A stretch of DNA of 32,116 nt from Planctomycetota bacterium. Lineage in GTDB: Bacteria; Planctomycetota; OFTM77. Numbering within the stretch: the stretch's first letter is position 1; every line of letters starts with the position of its first letter. Shown here piece by piece: positions 15,520 to 25,900 of the stretch. The notes below the pieces were generated by a model. That model had not been told where the DNA came from and made no database searches. It saw only the letters and a list, made by a program, of their open reading frames with translations. The stretch is taken from the NCBI GenBank assembly GCA_029260795.1, contig JAJDCO010000074.1, forward strand, positions 1-32,116, written 5' to 3'. The translations under genes were made by a program, and so were the position numbers.

Positions 15520-18500
15520 TGGCCAAGGTCGACCCTCAAGTCCTCGCCCACCAGGAATGGCTCGACTTCATTCAGCCCACCGGTCTCGTCGTATCGCCGA
15601 CGGCGCTTGTCCGGGCCGGCGCCATCCTCGATCGCAACGACATCGAAGGTCAAAGGCTGTTCCGGGACGGCACCGAGGAGCGGGTGCTCGATGCGAAGCG
15701 CGGTCCCGAGCCCTGCCTCCCCGACTTTGCGACCTTCGCCCGGCGAGTGCTCGGCTGGAGCTTCAAGCCCACGGGATATGCCGGTGCACAGGACAATCCC
15801 GTTCCCGAGGATTTGAGCTTCTTCCTGCCGGACTTCCAAGAGACGCTGCGGCCGGATTTCGCCGTCCGCGAGCGCGACCCTCGAGAAGAACAACCTCCCT
15901 GGCAGCTCCTCGTCCGGGTGCTCGAGCCTGGGCAAGACCTCGATCGCTCCGTCAAGGAAGGCGGTCAGCTCGAGTCCTCGCCGCACAGCCGCATGGAGAG
16001 GCTCCTGCGCGAGAAGCGCATCCTCGCCGGTCTACTCTTCAATGGCCGCATCGTTCGCCTGCTCGTGGCGCCGCGAGGAGAAAGCTCTGGCTGGGCGGAC
16101 TTTCGTGTCTCGGACATGGTGACCACCGCTGGGCGGCCCATCGTTTCGGCACTGCGGCTCCTGCTGAAGGAATCTCGCCTCCTGACGGGTCCGCGGGAGA
16201 AGCGGCTCACGGCGTTGCTCGAGGACAGCCGCAAGTACCAGAATGAGGTCTCCGAACGGCTGGCCGAGCAAGTATTGCACGCTCTCTATGAGCTGCAGCG
16301 TGGGTTTCAGGCCGCTCATGAGGCGAGCAGCGGCGAGCTGTTGCGAGAGGTGTTGGAGCGACATCCCGACCAAGTCTATCGCAGCTTGCTCACCATGATC
16401 CTGCGGCTCGTGTTCCTGCTCTACACCGAAGAGCGCGATCTCCTGCCGCAAGACGAGGTCTTCGTGCAGCACTACTCCCTCGCCGGGCTCTCGAAGCGCC
16501 TGCGCGAAGACGCTGCAATGTACCCCGACACGATGGACCAACGCTTCGGCGCTTGGGCACAGCTCCTGACCCTGTTCCGCCTGATCTACGATGGTGCCGA
16601 TTGTGGAGCGATGAAGCTGCCGCGGCGCCATGGCGTGCTGTTCGATCCGGATCGGTACCCGTTCCTCGAAGGGCGGCTCTCGGCAGGAGGACGCCAAACC
16701 CACGAACGCATCGAGCCGCCGCTCGTTCCTGACGGTACCATCCACCGAGCTCTCGAGAAGCTTCTTGTTCTCGATGGTGAGCGTCTCTCGTACCGAGCGC
16801 TGGACGTCGAGCAGATCGGCTCCGTCTACGAGACGATGATGGGCTTTCGCCTCGAGCGCACCTCAGGTCGCTCGGTCGCGATCAAGGCGTCCAAGAAGCA
16901 CGGCGCTCCGACCGCTATCAACCTCGATGCTCTGCTCGAGGAGTCAGGCGCCAAGCGCAAGAAGTGGGTGCAGGACCGTGCCGATCGCAAGCTCACCGAC
17001 AAGGTGAACAAAGAGGTCAAGGCCGCCGAGAGCCTCGAAGATCTGCACGCCGCACTGCGCCCGGTCATCGACCGGCATGCGACGCCCGACCTGGTCCCGC
17101 CCGGGGCGATGGTCTTGCAACCCAGCGAGGAGCGTCGGAAGTCCGGGTCCCACTACACGCCACGAATCCTCACCGAGCCCATCGTCCGGACGACGCTCGA
17201 GCCCATCCTCGACCAGCTCCGAGAGAAGGCCGGTGGCACTCCCAAGCCCGAACAGATCCTCGACCTCAAGGTCTGCGACCCAGCCATGGGCTCAGGGGCC
17301 TTCCTCGTCGAGGCCTGCCGGCAGCTCGCCGAGGCCCTCATCGAGTCGTGGGCGGCACACGGCGAGAAGCCCGAGATCCCGCCCGACGAGGACGAGGTCG
17401 TCTACGCCCGCCGGCTCGTGGCCCAACGCTGTCTCTACGGCGTGGACCGTAATCCGGTCGCCGTCGATCTGGCGAAGGTCTCGCTCTGGCTCGTGACCTT
17501 GGCAAGAGATCATGCGCTGACCTTCCTGGACCACGCCCTCCGCCACGGGGACTCCCTTGTCGGGCTCAGTCGCTTGCAGATTGAGGTCTTCCACTGGGAC
17601 ACAAGCCTTATCTGGGAGAGCCCGTTCCGAGCGCAAATGCGCGAGCGGTTGACACGGTTTGCAGACCTGCGCCGGCAGATCCGCGAAGCCGGGGAAGACG
17701 TCCCCGACTGGGAGCGGCGCGACCTCTGGAACGAGGCGCAATCGGAGCTGAGCCAGGTACGACTCTTCGGCGACTTGGTGCTGACGGCCTTCTTCGAGGG
17801 CAAGAAGTCGAAGGAGCGCGAAGCGAAGCTAGCCGAGTACAAGAAGGCGGTGACGAGCGGCGAGGCCGACAAATACTACTGTGGGTGGCTCGAGGATAAA
17901 CGCCATGCCGATCCGCCCCTGGTTCCGTTTCACTGGGATATCGAGTTTCCAGAGGTGTTTGAGCGTGAGGGCCCAGGCTTCGATGCATTTGTGGGAAACC
18001 CTCCGTTCTTAGGAGGGAGCAAGATCTCCTCGACGCTGGGACGAGGGTACCTCGACTGGCTGCTGACGCTCCACGAGGAAGCGCACGGCAACGGCGACAT
18101 CGTTGCTCACTTCTTTCGGCGCGCGTTCGATCGGCTCCGTTTGGTCGGTGCCCTCGGGTTGATCGCCACCAACACCATAGGCCAGGGCGATACTCGCTCG
18201 ACGGGCTTGCGCTGGATCTGTCAGCATGGTGGTGAGATCTACCACGCACGAAAGCGGGTGAGTTGGCCGGGTTTGGCGGCAGTAGTCGTGAGTGTCCTGC
18301 ACGTGATACGCGGCACCTACAACGGCCGAAAGCGGCTCGACGACCGCGAAGTCAACGCTATCACGGCCTTCCTGTTTCATCGTGGGGGCCAAGACAATCC
18401 GATCAGACTTGCCAGCAATAAGGAAAAGAGCTTCAAAGGGAGCATGGTCTATGGGATGGGCTTCACGTTTGACGACACCGACAGAAAGGGTGTCGCCTCT

Positions 18501-19475
18501 CCGCTTGCGGAGATGCAGCGGCTCGTCGAGTCCGACCGGAGGAACCAGGAGGTGATCTTCCCCTATATCGGCGGTGAGGAAGTGAATACCAGCCCCACTC
18601 ACGCCCACCACCGTTTCGTCATTAACTTCGGCCAGCGGAGCGAAGAAGAGTGCCGCGAGCGATGGCCGAACCTGATGGCGATCGTCGAGGAGAAGGTCAA
18701 GCCGGAGCGGATGAAGAACAAGCGGGAGATCCGCAAGCGCTACTGGTGGCGATTCGGCGAGACGACGCCTGCGCTCTTCCGAGCCATCGCGGGGCTGGAT
18801 CGGGTGTTGGTGATTGCTCGTGTCAGCAATGCGTTTGCGTTCACCTTCCTGCCTGCCGGAATGGTGTACAACGACAAGATCATTGTGTTCCCATCGGCCG
18901 CCTCTCAGAGTTTTTGCGCTCTCCAGGCCCGAGTTCACGAAGTTTGGGGTAGGTTCTTCAACTCGAGCCTAAAGGACGACATGCAGTACACCCCTTCTGA
19001 CTGCTTCGAGACCTTCCCCTTCCCCAAAGACTGGGAGGCGCATCTCGCCCTCGAGGCGGCCGGCAAGGCCTACTACGAGGTCCGCGCCGACCTCATGGTC
19101 CGGAACGATGAGGGGCTGACCAAGACATACAACCGCTTCCACGATCCCGATGAGCGCGACCCCGAGATCGAGAAGCTCCGCGAGCTACACGCCGAGATGG
19201 ACCGCGCCGTTCTGAGCGCCTACGGCTGGGACGACATTCCGACCGAATGCGAGTTCCTCCTCGACTACGAGATCGACGAGGAGCAGTGGGGCAACAAGAA
19301 GAAGCCCTACCGCTACCGCTGGCCCGACGAAGTCCACGACGAAGTCCTCGGCCGCCTCCTCGAGCTAAACGCCGAACGCGCCAAAGAAGAAGCCCGCTCC
19401 GGCTTTGCCACGCAGAAGAAGGGCGGCAGCCAGAAGAAGAAAGCTTCCCCTGCTCCTCAAGAGGAGTTGTTTTGA
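15519..19475 (+). CDS. drmMI: DISARM class 1 adenine DNA methyltransferase DrmMI
   Basis: The protein has 1318 residues from the ATG at 15519, which overlaps the drmD stop (TGATG). The frame is open upstream inside drmD but that part is not coding here. It is a large PglX/Eco57I-like N6-adenine methyltransferase. The SAM-binding motif I is VCDPAMGSGAFL (D587) and the catalytic motif IV is NPPF at 827-830. An N-terminal domain (1-400) precedes the methylase core, and a target-recognition-like region follows motif IV (about 850-1200), where GC content appears lower than in the flanks. In DISARM the methylase marks host DNA as self. Next to drmD, and with drmA, drmB and drmC downstream, this is DrmMI and not a BREX PglX. 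The C-terminus is lysine-rich. darT begins 1 bp after the stop. Confidence 0.9.
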   Translation: MAKVDPQVLAHQEWLDFIQPTGLVVSPTALVRAGAILDRNDIEGQRLFRDGTEERVLDAKRGPEPCLPDFATFARRVLGWSFKPTGYAGAQDNPVPEDLSFFLPDFQETLRPDFAVRERDPREEQPPWQLLVRVLEPGQDLDRSVKEGGQLESSPHSRMERLLREKRILAGLLFNGRIVRLLVAPRGESSGWADFRVSDMVTTAGRPIVSALRLLLKESRLLTGPREKRLTALLEDSRKYQNEVSERLAEQVLHALYELQRGFQAAHEASSGELLREVLERHPDQVYRSLLTMILRLVFLLYTEERDLLPQDEVFVQHYSLAGLSKRLREDAAMYPDTMDQRFGAWAQLLTLFRLIYDGADCGAMKLPRRHGVLFDPDRYPFLEGRLSAGGRQTHERIEPPLVPDGTIHRALEKLLVLDGERLSYRALDVEQIGSVYETMMGFRLERTSGRSVAIKASKKHGAPTAINLDALLEESGAKRKKWVQDRADRKLTDKVNKEVKAAESLEDLHAALRPVIDRHATPDLVPPGAMVLQPSEERRKSGSHYTPRILTEPIVRTTLEPILDQLREKAGGTPKPEQILDLKVCDPAMGSGAFLVEACRQLAEALIESWAAHGEKPEIPPDEDEVVYARRLVAQRCLYGVDRNPVAVDLAKVSLWLVTLARDHALTFLDHALRHGDSLVGLSRLQIEVFHWDTSLIWESPFRAQMRERLTRFADLRRQIREAGEDVPDWERRDLWNEAQSELSQVRLFGDLVLTAFFEGKKSKEREAKLAEYKKAVTSGEADKYYCGWLEDKRHADPPLVPFHWDIEFPEVFEREGPGFDAFVGNPPFLGGSKISSTLGRGYLDWLLTLHEEAHGNGDIVAHFFRRAFDRLRLVGALGLIATNTIGQGDTRSTGLRWICQHGGEIYHARKRVSWPGLAAVVVSVLHVIRGTYNGRKRLDDREVNAITAFLFHRGGQDNPIRLASNKEKSFKGSMVYGMGFTFDDTDRKGVASPLAEMQRLVESDRRNQEVIFPYIGGEEVNTSPTHAHHRFVINFGQRSEEECRERWPNLMAIVEEKVKPERMKNKREIRKRYWWRFGETTPALFRAIAGLDRVLVIARVSNAFAFTFLPAGMVYNDKIIVFPSAASQSFCALQARVHEVWGRFFNSSLKDDMQYTPSDCFETFPFPKDWEAHLALEAAGKAYYEVRADLMVRNDEGLTKTYNRFHDPDERDPEIEKLRELHAEMDRAVLSAYGWDDIPTECEFLLDYEIDEEQWGNKKKPYRYRWPDEVHDEVLGRLLELNAERAKEEARSGFATQKKGGSQKKKASPAPQEELF

Positions 19476-19476
19476 G

Positions 19477-20139
19477 ATGGCCGACTTACGCAGGGGACCG
19501 CCGGACCTGCCAAAGATCTACCACATCACACACGTCGACAACCTGCCTGGAATCGTCGCGAGCAACGGACTCTTCAGCGATCGAATCATGATCACGAGTC
19601 AAGCCCCAGTCCAGGCGATCGGGATGTCAGAAATCAAGCGTCGAAGAGTCAATGAGCTTGATGTTGGTTGTCATCCCGGAACGAAGGTTGGCGACTACGT
19701 ACCATTCTACTTCTGTCCCAGATCCGTGATGCTCTACGTGATCAGCCGCGGAAACCACCGGGAGCTCACGTACAGCGGAGGGCAGGGGCCCATCGTTCAC
19801 CTAGAGGCCGACCTTCACAGAGTGGTGGCCTGGGCAGGGCAACAGAACGTACGATGGGTTTTCTCGCTAACGAACGCTGGGGCGCGCTACACCGAGTTTC
19901 GTTTCTCGGTCGACCACCTTCAAGAGCTGGACTGGCAGGCGATCGAGGCCACGGACTGGAGCCCTCAGCAAGTCAAGGAGGCGAAGCAGGCGGAATTCCT
20001 GGTCTACGAGCGGTTTCCGCTAGCTCTGGTGGATCGAGTTGGAGTATGTTCGGTCGATGTTCGGGCGGCGGTGGAGCAAGCGCTCAGGGCCTCCGGACTC
20101 ACGCCGTCGATCGAGGTACAGCCGGGCTGGTACTACTAA
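19477..20139 (+). CDS. darT: DarT-like DNA ADP-ribosyltransferase toxin
   Basis: The protein has 220 residues from the ATG at 19477, with GAGGAG (19461-19466) upstream. DarT toxins attach ADP-ribose from NAD+ to bases in single-stranded DNA and stall replication. Family hallmarks are present: LPKIYHITHVDNLPGIVASNG at the N-terminus (NAD-binding His near 16-19), an arginine cluster at 55-57 (IKRRR), VGDYVPFYFCPRSVMLYVI at 71-89, and KQAEFLVYERFP with the likely catalytic Glu at 173. The length is typical. It is followed after 12 bp by its macrodomain antitoxin. Its insertion directly behind drmMI, with a 1-bp gap, means it is almost certainly translated from the DISARM transcript. GC content appears lower than in drmD or drmA, in keeping with later acquisition. 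Confidence 0.88.
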   Translation: MADLRRGPPDLPKIYHITHVDNLPGIVASNGLFSDRIMITSQAPVQAIGMSEIKRRRVNELDVGCHPGTKVGDYVPFYFCPRSVMLYVISRGNHRELTYSGGQGPIVHLEADLHRVVAWAGQQNVRWVFSLTNAGARYTEFRFSVDHLQELDWQAIEATDWSPQQVKEAKQAEFLVYERFPLALVDRVGVCSVDVRAAVEQALRASGLTPSIEVQPGWYY

Positions 20140-20151
20140 GCGAGGGTGGCG

Positions 20152-21213
20152 GTGATCGAGTACAAGCAAGGCGACATCCTGGACGAATCGGTTGACGCTT
20201 TGGTCAACACCGTGAACTGCGTGGGATTCATGGGGCGAGGGATCGCCCTGCAGTTCAAGAAGGCCTGGCCTGAGAACTTTCGAGCCTACGCGGCCGCTTG
20301 CCGGCGCGAGGAGGTGGTGCCAGGGCAAATGTTCGTGTGGCCAACCGGACTTCTCGATGGGCCCAGATTCATCATCAACTTCCCGACGAAGCGCCACTGG
20401 CGTAGCAAGTCTCGAATGGAGGACATCGAGTCTGGTCTGGCCGCACTCGTCGGCGAGGTCAGGAGCAGAGGAATCCGTTCGATCGCCATTCCACCGCTTG
20501 GGTCCGGGCTAGGAGGGTTGGACTGGGAAGATGTCAAACCCAGGATCGAGCAGTCGGTGCGCCAGCTGGATGAGATCCGTGTGGTTCTCTTCGAGCCCCG
20601 ACCTGGGCGCGCTGATGTGACGGTTCGACCAAGCAAGAAGGTGCCGAACATGACCCCTGGTCGAGCTGCCCTCATCGGGTTGATGGAGCGGTACCTGGCT
20701 GGACTATTAGATCCGTTCGTCACTCTAATCGAAGTCCATAAGCTGATGTACTTCATGCAGGAAGCGGGCGAGAAACTGAGGCTGAGTTTCAAACAAGCTC
20801 ACTACGGCCCCTATGCAGAGAAGCTCCGCCACGTCCTTCGAGACATTGAGGGGCACTATGTGAGTGGGTACGGAGACGGAGGTGACGCCCCTGACAAGAG
20901 GCTTGAGCTTTTGGAGGGGGCCATCGAGAAGGCACATGCAGTTCTCGATGAGCAGTGCAGTACGAAGGATCGCTTTCAGCGTGTCGCCCATCTTGTCGAA
21001 GGCTTCGAGTCACCATTCGGACTAGAGCTGCTTGCGACGGTTCACTGGTTAATCGCTAAGCGGGGGATCCGAGGCACTTCGCAGCTTGTCGAATCGACAC
21101 ACGCGTGGGGACCTCGCAAGGCCATGTTTAGCGAGCGACAGATTCTCCTAGCGCGACAGATTCTAATCGACCAAGGCTGGGTCACCGTCGGTGATGCGAA
21201 CGGATCGAACTGA
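20152..21213 (+). CDS. darG: DarG-like macrodomain antitoxin
   Basis: The protein has 353 residues from the GTG at 20152, which gives the usual (M)IEYKQGDIL start and has GAGG just upstream. A GTG at 20146 is less well placed. Residues 1-150 form a macrodomain that removes ADP-ribose from DNA. The loops VNTVNCVGFMGRG (18-30) and PPLGSGLGGLDW (114-125) are intact. A lysine lies in the NFPTK turn (K80), a position I recall as functionally important in DarG. The C-terminal half (about 165-345: FVTLIEVHKLMYFMQEAG, SFKQAHYGPYAEKLRHVL) resembles the DUF4065-like domain that completes DarG and may bind and inhibit DarT directly. A complete antitoxin next to an intact toxin implies a working pair. 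Confidence 0.88.
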   Translation: MIEYKQGDILDESVDALVNTVNCVGFMGRGIALQFKKAWPENFRAYAAACRREEVVPGQMFVWPTGLLDGPRFIINFPTKRHWRSKSRMEDIESGLAALVGEVRSRGIRSIAIPPLGSGLGGLDWEDVKPRIEQSVRQLDEIRVVLFEPRPGRADVTVRPSKKVPNMTPGRAALIGLMERYLAGLLDPFVTLIEVHKLMYFMQEAGEKLRLSFKQAHYGPYAEKLRHVLRDIEGHYVSGYGDGGDAPDKRLELLEGAIEKAHAVLDEQCSTKDRFQRVAHLVEGFESPFGLELLATVHWLIAKRGIRGTSQLVESTHAWGPRKAMFSERQILLARQILIDQGWVTVGDANGSN

Positions 21214-21218
21214 GCCGC

Positions 21219-22376
21219 ATGCCTCAGCGAGTGAACGTCAACCCCGAGATGCTGAGATGGGCCTGTGAGCGCAGCGGGCTCGGCGTCCAGGCGTTCACGA
21301 AGAAGCTCCCTAGGCTCGACAGATGGCTGGAGGGTGATGGGCAGCCCACCTTGAAGCAGCTCGAAACGCTGGCGCGGGTCACACACACACCGGTTGGTTA
21401 CCTCTTCCTGAGGAAGCCACCCGAGGAGCTAGTTCCGATCCCCGACTTCCGAACCGTCGGTGCACGCGGAGCCGAGAGGCCGAGTCCCGATCTGCTCGAC
21501 ACGATCTACCTCTGTCAGCAGAGGCAGGAGTGGTACCGCAACCATGCCCGGATGAGTGGTGAGGAACCACGAGACTTCGTAGGTGTGAGCCGGGTGGGCG
21601 ATGAGGTCGTTGAGGCCGCTGAACGGATTCGAGAACGCCTGGGCTTCAGCATCGAGGAAAGAGGCGAGCTTCCGACTTGGACGGCCGCGTTGCGCCGATT
21701 CGTCGAGCAGGCCGAGGAGGCCGGCGTGCTCGTGATGATCAACGGTGTCGTCGGTACCAACAACCACCGGCCCCTTGATGTGCAAGAGTTTCGGGGATTC
21801 GCGCTCGCCGACTCCTTCGCCCCACTGGTCTTCATCAACGGCAAGGACACCAAGTCCGCTCAGATGTTCACGCTCGCCCATGAGCTGGCGCATCTTTGGG
21901 CTGGTGAATCGGCGCTGTCTGATGTCGAACCCGTGAGCGCTCCGAGTCACCAGGTCGAGATCTGGTGCAATCAGGTCGCTGCCGAGCTGCTGGTTCCTCT
22001 GGAAGCCATGAAGCGAGAGCACGACCCGGAGGGCGATCTTCGAGAGGAGATCGATCGCCTCGCCCGGCACTTCAAGGTCAGCACGCTCGTCATCATTCGA
22101 CGAATGCACGATGTCGGCGGGCTGACTCGAGACGAGATGTGGGCCGCCTATCGCGCCGAGCTGGAATGGCTGAAGGAGAAGAACGTCAAGAAGAGCAACG
22201 GAGGTGGAGACTTCCACCTCACGCAGGCCGTTCGGGTCAGTCGGCGTTTCGCCCGGGCCCTGGTCGTGAGCACGTTCGAAGGCCGCTCCTCGTTCACCGA
22301 GGCGTTCCGCCTGCTTGGAATCAAGAAGACCGAGACGCTCCGCCAGTTCGGCCGGAGGCTGGGAGTCGAAGTCTGA
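21219..22376 (+). CDS. XRE/ImmA-IrrE family metallopeptidase
   Basis: This 385-residue protein begins 5 bp after darG. The N-terminal region (about 8-65, MLRWACERSGLGVQAFTKKLPRLDRWLEGDGQPTLKQLETLA) is an XRE-like helix-turn-helix followed by the TPVGYLFLRKPPEE linker common in this family. The C-terminal half is an ImmA/IrrE zinc peptidase with HELAH at 221-225 and a downstream CNQVAAELLVP helix that likely supplies the third ligand region. Related proteins cleave repressors or act as the antitoxin-like member of a pair with DUF4411 proteins. The stop overlaps the start of the PIN-like gene (ATGA), strong evidence for a coupled pair. It could also regulate the operon through its helix-turn-helix, but this is speculative. 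Confidence 0.85.
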   Translation: MPQRVNVNPEMLRWACERSGLGVQAFTKKLPRLDRWLEGDGQPTLKQLETLARVTHTPVGYLFLRKPPEELVPIPDFRTVGARGAERPSPDLLDTIYLCQQRQEWYRNHARMSGEEPRDFVGVSRVGDEVVEAAERIRERLGFSIEERGELPTWTAALRRFVEQAEEAGVLVMINGVVGTNNHRPLDVQEFRGFALADSFAPLVFINGKDTKSAQMFTLAHELAHLWAGESALSDVEPVSAPSHQVEIWCNQVAAELLVPLEAMKREHDPEGDLREEIDRLARHFKVSTLVIIRRMHDVGGLTRDEMWAAYRAELEWLKEKNVKKSNGGGDFHLTQAVRVSRRFARALVVSTFEGRSSFTEAFRLLGIKKTETLRQFGRRLGVEV

Positions 22377-22867
22377 TGGCCTACCTTCTGGACGCGAACG
22401 TCTTCATCGCTGCCAAGAACCTTCACTACGGATTCGACTTCTGTCCCGCCTTCTGGCAATGGCTCGAAGAGCAGAACAGCCAGAAGAAGGTCTTCAGCAT
22501 CGAGCGAGTTGGAGATGAGGTCCTGGGCGGTGAGGACGAACTCTCGGACTGGGCAAAAGCAAGGGGAGCCGATTTCTTCCTGCGGCCGGACGCCACGGTC
22601 TTTCCGGCGCTCGGGACTGTCAGTGAATGGGTGAGCGGGCAGGATTATCGTCCGGCAGCGATCAACACCTTCCTTCAGGTGGCAGATTACTACCTCGTCG
22701 CTCACGCTTTGGCCGGCCAACACGTCGTCGTGACTCACGAGGTCGCCAGGGATTCGAAGGCGAGGATCAAGATCCCGAACGTGTGTATCGGGCTGGAATT
22801 GAAGTGCATGAATCCCTACGAGATGCTGCGCCGTGAGAGGGCGCGTTTCGTGTTGGGGAGGCGATAG
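22376..22867 (+). CDS. DUF4411 PIN-like protein, probable toxin
   Basis: The protein has 163 residues from the ATG at 22376, which overlaps the peptidase stop. Frames opening further upstream are shadows of that gene. The pattern is that of DUF4411, a PIN-like nuclease fold: YLLDANVFI with D6, SIERVGDEV with E43 and D47, and NTFLQVADYYLVAHAL with D104. The C-terminal strands are HVVVTHEVA and IKIPNVC. PIN-domain toxins cut RNA using such acidic residues. DUF4411 is commonly found directly behind an XRE/ImmA-like peptidase, as here, and the pair is regarded as a toxin-antitoxin-like unit. It is followed by a 75-bp gap, then drmA, so it closes the embedded cassette. Confidence 0.83.
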   Translation: MAYLLDANVFIAAKNLHYGFDFCPAFWQWLEEQNSQKKVFSIERVGDEVLGGEDELSDWAKARGADFFLRPDATVFPALGTVSEWVSGQDYRPAAINTFLQVADYYLVAHALAGQHVVVTHEVARDSKARIKIPNVCIGLELKCMNPYEMLRRERARFVLGRR

Positions 22868-22942
22868 GGGGCAGGGAGCTGACATGAGAGTTGCAGGCAG
22901 GGCTTGGAGATTCTCGGAGCTTGCGTTTTGGGGAGTGGTTGC

Positions 22943-25900
22943 ATGAAAGCGGACGAGGACGCAACTCGTCTCACCTCGCTAGAAGTCCGCGAGCGCCTCG
23001 TCCAAGCACTCGAGCTGGATTTGGTCGGGCCTTGGCCAGGACATGCGCTCGAGCAAGAGATGCTGCCGGGCTGGGTGCGGCCTTCGACCTGGTACCTGAC
23101 CGGCTTCCTGATCCCGACCGGTACGCCGCCTGAGCATCGCGACGATGGCGAATCCGATGAGGAGATCGACGAGATCCAGCCGTCCGCTGGCGACCAGGAA
23201 GAGAGCACCGAGGACCGCAAGGCCGCCAAGAAGGGGTTCTTCCCTTCCTCGATGGGACTGAGCTTCCTTGTCTCTTCCGAGACCCGTGCGCTCTCCATCG
23301 AAGTGACCTGGGGGGACTATCACACCGGCGAGACGACCGAGAAGAGTGAGAAGAAGCCCGTCTGGGAGCGTCAACCGCGGCGGGAGAGGGTCGAGGTGAC
23401 GCTCGAGGGCGACGCCGAGAAGCCGCGGGTATTCTCCGTGCCGAACTCCGGCGGGCTCGAGCTGCAGGTCGCCGAGCGGACGATCTCGGCTGACGAGTTG
23501 CACGAGTTCCTGGCCCCGGGGACCCGCTCGGTCTCAGTCTTTTTGGTGAATCACCGGACGCCACCGGAAGAGAGCCTGGATGCCGCCTTCGTGTTTCAGC
23601 CTCGCCTCGAGGTCCGCAGCGACCTGCCCTTCGTGGCTCGTCCCGACCTGCGGGGAGCTCAGGCCCGGGAGTGGGACGAGCAGGTGGCCGACTTGCACTA
23701 CGCTGATGTTCCCGAGTACGCGACCGGCCATGGGGTGTCGGTCGAGTGGACGTCTGTCGATTCGAACTGCCGAGAGCTTCGGACCTCCTGGATCCCGAGC
23801 GCCGAAGTCGAAAAGACCGACACCGCCAAGATCGAGGGTGTCGTCCTCTCCATGGATGACCTCGGCCGGCTCGAGAGTGGAAGCGCGGCAAGAGCAGCTC
23901 TGCATCCGCTCGTCGAGCAGTATCGAGCTTGGATCGAGCAGAACCGAACCGCTTGGCAGTCGAAGTCTGGTCGCCGCAGCGACACCGCGGAGCAGCTTCT
24001 CAACCTGGCCGAACACGCCGCCGAACGGATCGAGCGCGGCATCGAGGTCCTGTCCGAACGCGAGGACGCCCTCGACGCTTTCCGAGTCGCGAACCGCGCC
24101 GTCTCCAGGGCTCTGAAAAAGCGCCTCGGGATCGACTCGCCCGCCTGGAGAGCGTTCCAGCTCGCCTTCCTCCTGTTGAACTTGCCGGGGATGGCGGATC
24201 CGACGGAGCCCCAGCGCGATACCGTCGATCTCCTCTTCTTCCCGACCGGTGGTGGAAAGACCGAGGCCTATCTCGGCCTCGCCGCCTTCGCGATGGTCCT
24301 GCGGAGGCTGCAGCATCCGGGGCTCACCGGGTCCGGCGTCAGCGTGATCATGCGCTACACCCTGCGCCTCCTGACCCTCGACCAACTGGGGCGTGCGGCT
24401 GGGCTCGTCTGCGCCCTCGAGCTGGAGCGGGAGAAGGGCACGGCGAAGTACGGCAAATGGCCCTTCGAGATCGGCCTCTGGGTGGGGAAGGCGGCGACTC
24501 CGAACGAACTGGGTAAGAAGGGGGACACGCGTTCGAATTCGGCCCGGACGAAGGTCCGACAGTTCAAGAACGACCCGAGGTTCAAGCCCTCACCGATCCC
24601 GCTCGAGAACTGCCCCTGGTGCAACGAGCGCTTCGAGCCGGAGTCCTTCCACCTGCTCCCGAATGACGACCAACCGAAAGAGCTGCGCATCGTCTGCACG
24701 AACTTCGAGTGCGACTTCTCGGGCGATCGAGCGCTCCCGATCCAGGCCGTCGACGAGCCGATCTATCGCCGGTTGCCTGCGTTCCTGATTGCGACCGTCG
24801 ACAAGTTCGCTTCGCTCCCCTGGGTGGGCCCCTCGGGGGCTCTCCTCGGGGGTGCCGAGCGCTACGACTCGCAGGGGTTCTACGGAGCAGCCGAGAGCGG
24901 TGGCAAGAGACTCGAGCAGCCGTTGCCGCCGCCCGATCTCATCATTCAGGACGAGCTGCACCTGATCTCGGGGCCGCTTGGCACGATGGCCGGTCTTTAC
25001 GAGACGGCGATCGAAGCGCTTTGTATTCGCGAGATCGACGGGCGCAAGGTGCGACCCAAGATCGTGGCCTCCACAGCGACCGTTCGAAAGGCACAGGATC
25101 AGATCCAGGCGCTCTTCGGTCGCGCCTCGACGCAGATCTTCCCGCCCCCGGGACCCAACCGACGAGACTCCTTCTTCGCCCAGACGCGGCCCTCCAACGA
25201 GAAGCCCGCTCGCCGGTACGTCGGCGTGGCCGCCCAAGGCAAGAACCCCAAGGTCGCCTTTCGAAGGACCTGGTTGGCGCTCATGGGGGCGGCCCAGAAG
25301 GCCTACCTCGAGGCGGATGGCGAACGCAACGAGCGCAACCCAGCGGATCCCTACATGACGGCGCTCGGCTACTTCAACAGCCTGCGCGAGCTGGGCGGCA
25401 GTCGGCGAATCCTCGAAGAGGAGGTCCAGAACACGATCAAGGAGTACGGGGCCCGCAAGCGAATCGGCGAAGAGCGAGGCCTCTTCCGAGATCGCAAGTC
25501 CTTTACCAACGTCGTCGAGCTGACGTCCCGTGTGTCGACCGACCAAGTGGCCGAGGCGAGGCGGCGCCTCGAGTGCCCGTACCGGAACCGGGAGCAGCGC
25601 GTCGATTGTGCGATCGCGACTAACATGATCTCGGTCGGTCTCGACATCCCGCGATTGGGCTTGATGGTCGTGCAGGGCCAGCCGAAGTCGCACTCCGAGT
25701 ACATCCAGGCGACGAGTCGTGTGGGGCGCGATGACCAAAGACCGGGTCTGGTGGTGACGCTGTTGAACATCCACAAGCCTCGCGACCGCTCCCACTACGA
25801 GCGGTTCCGACACTACCACGAGACCTTCTACCGCTCGGTGGAAGTCTCGAGCGTCACACCCTTCTCAGCCCGGGCCTTGGACCGCGGTTTCGCCGGAGCG

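Noticed and set aside
15519..19475. Possible BREX system because the methylase resembles PglX
   Set aside because: There is no PglZ, BrxC or BrxL gene in the window, and the neighbours are DrmD, DrmA, DrmB (DUF1998) and DrmC, which define DISARM class 1.
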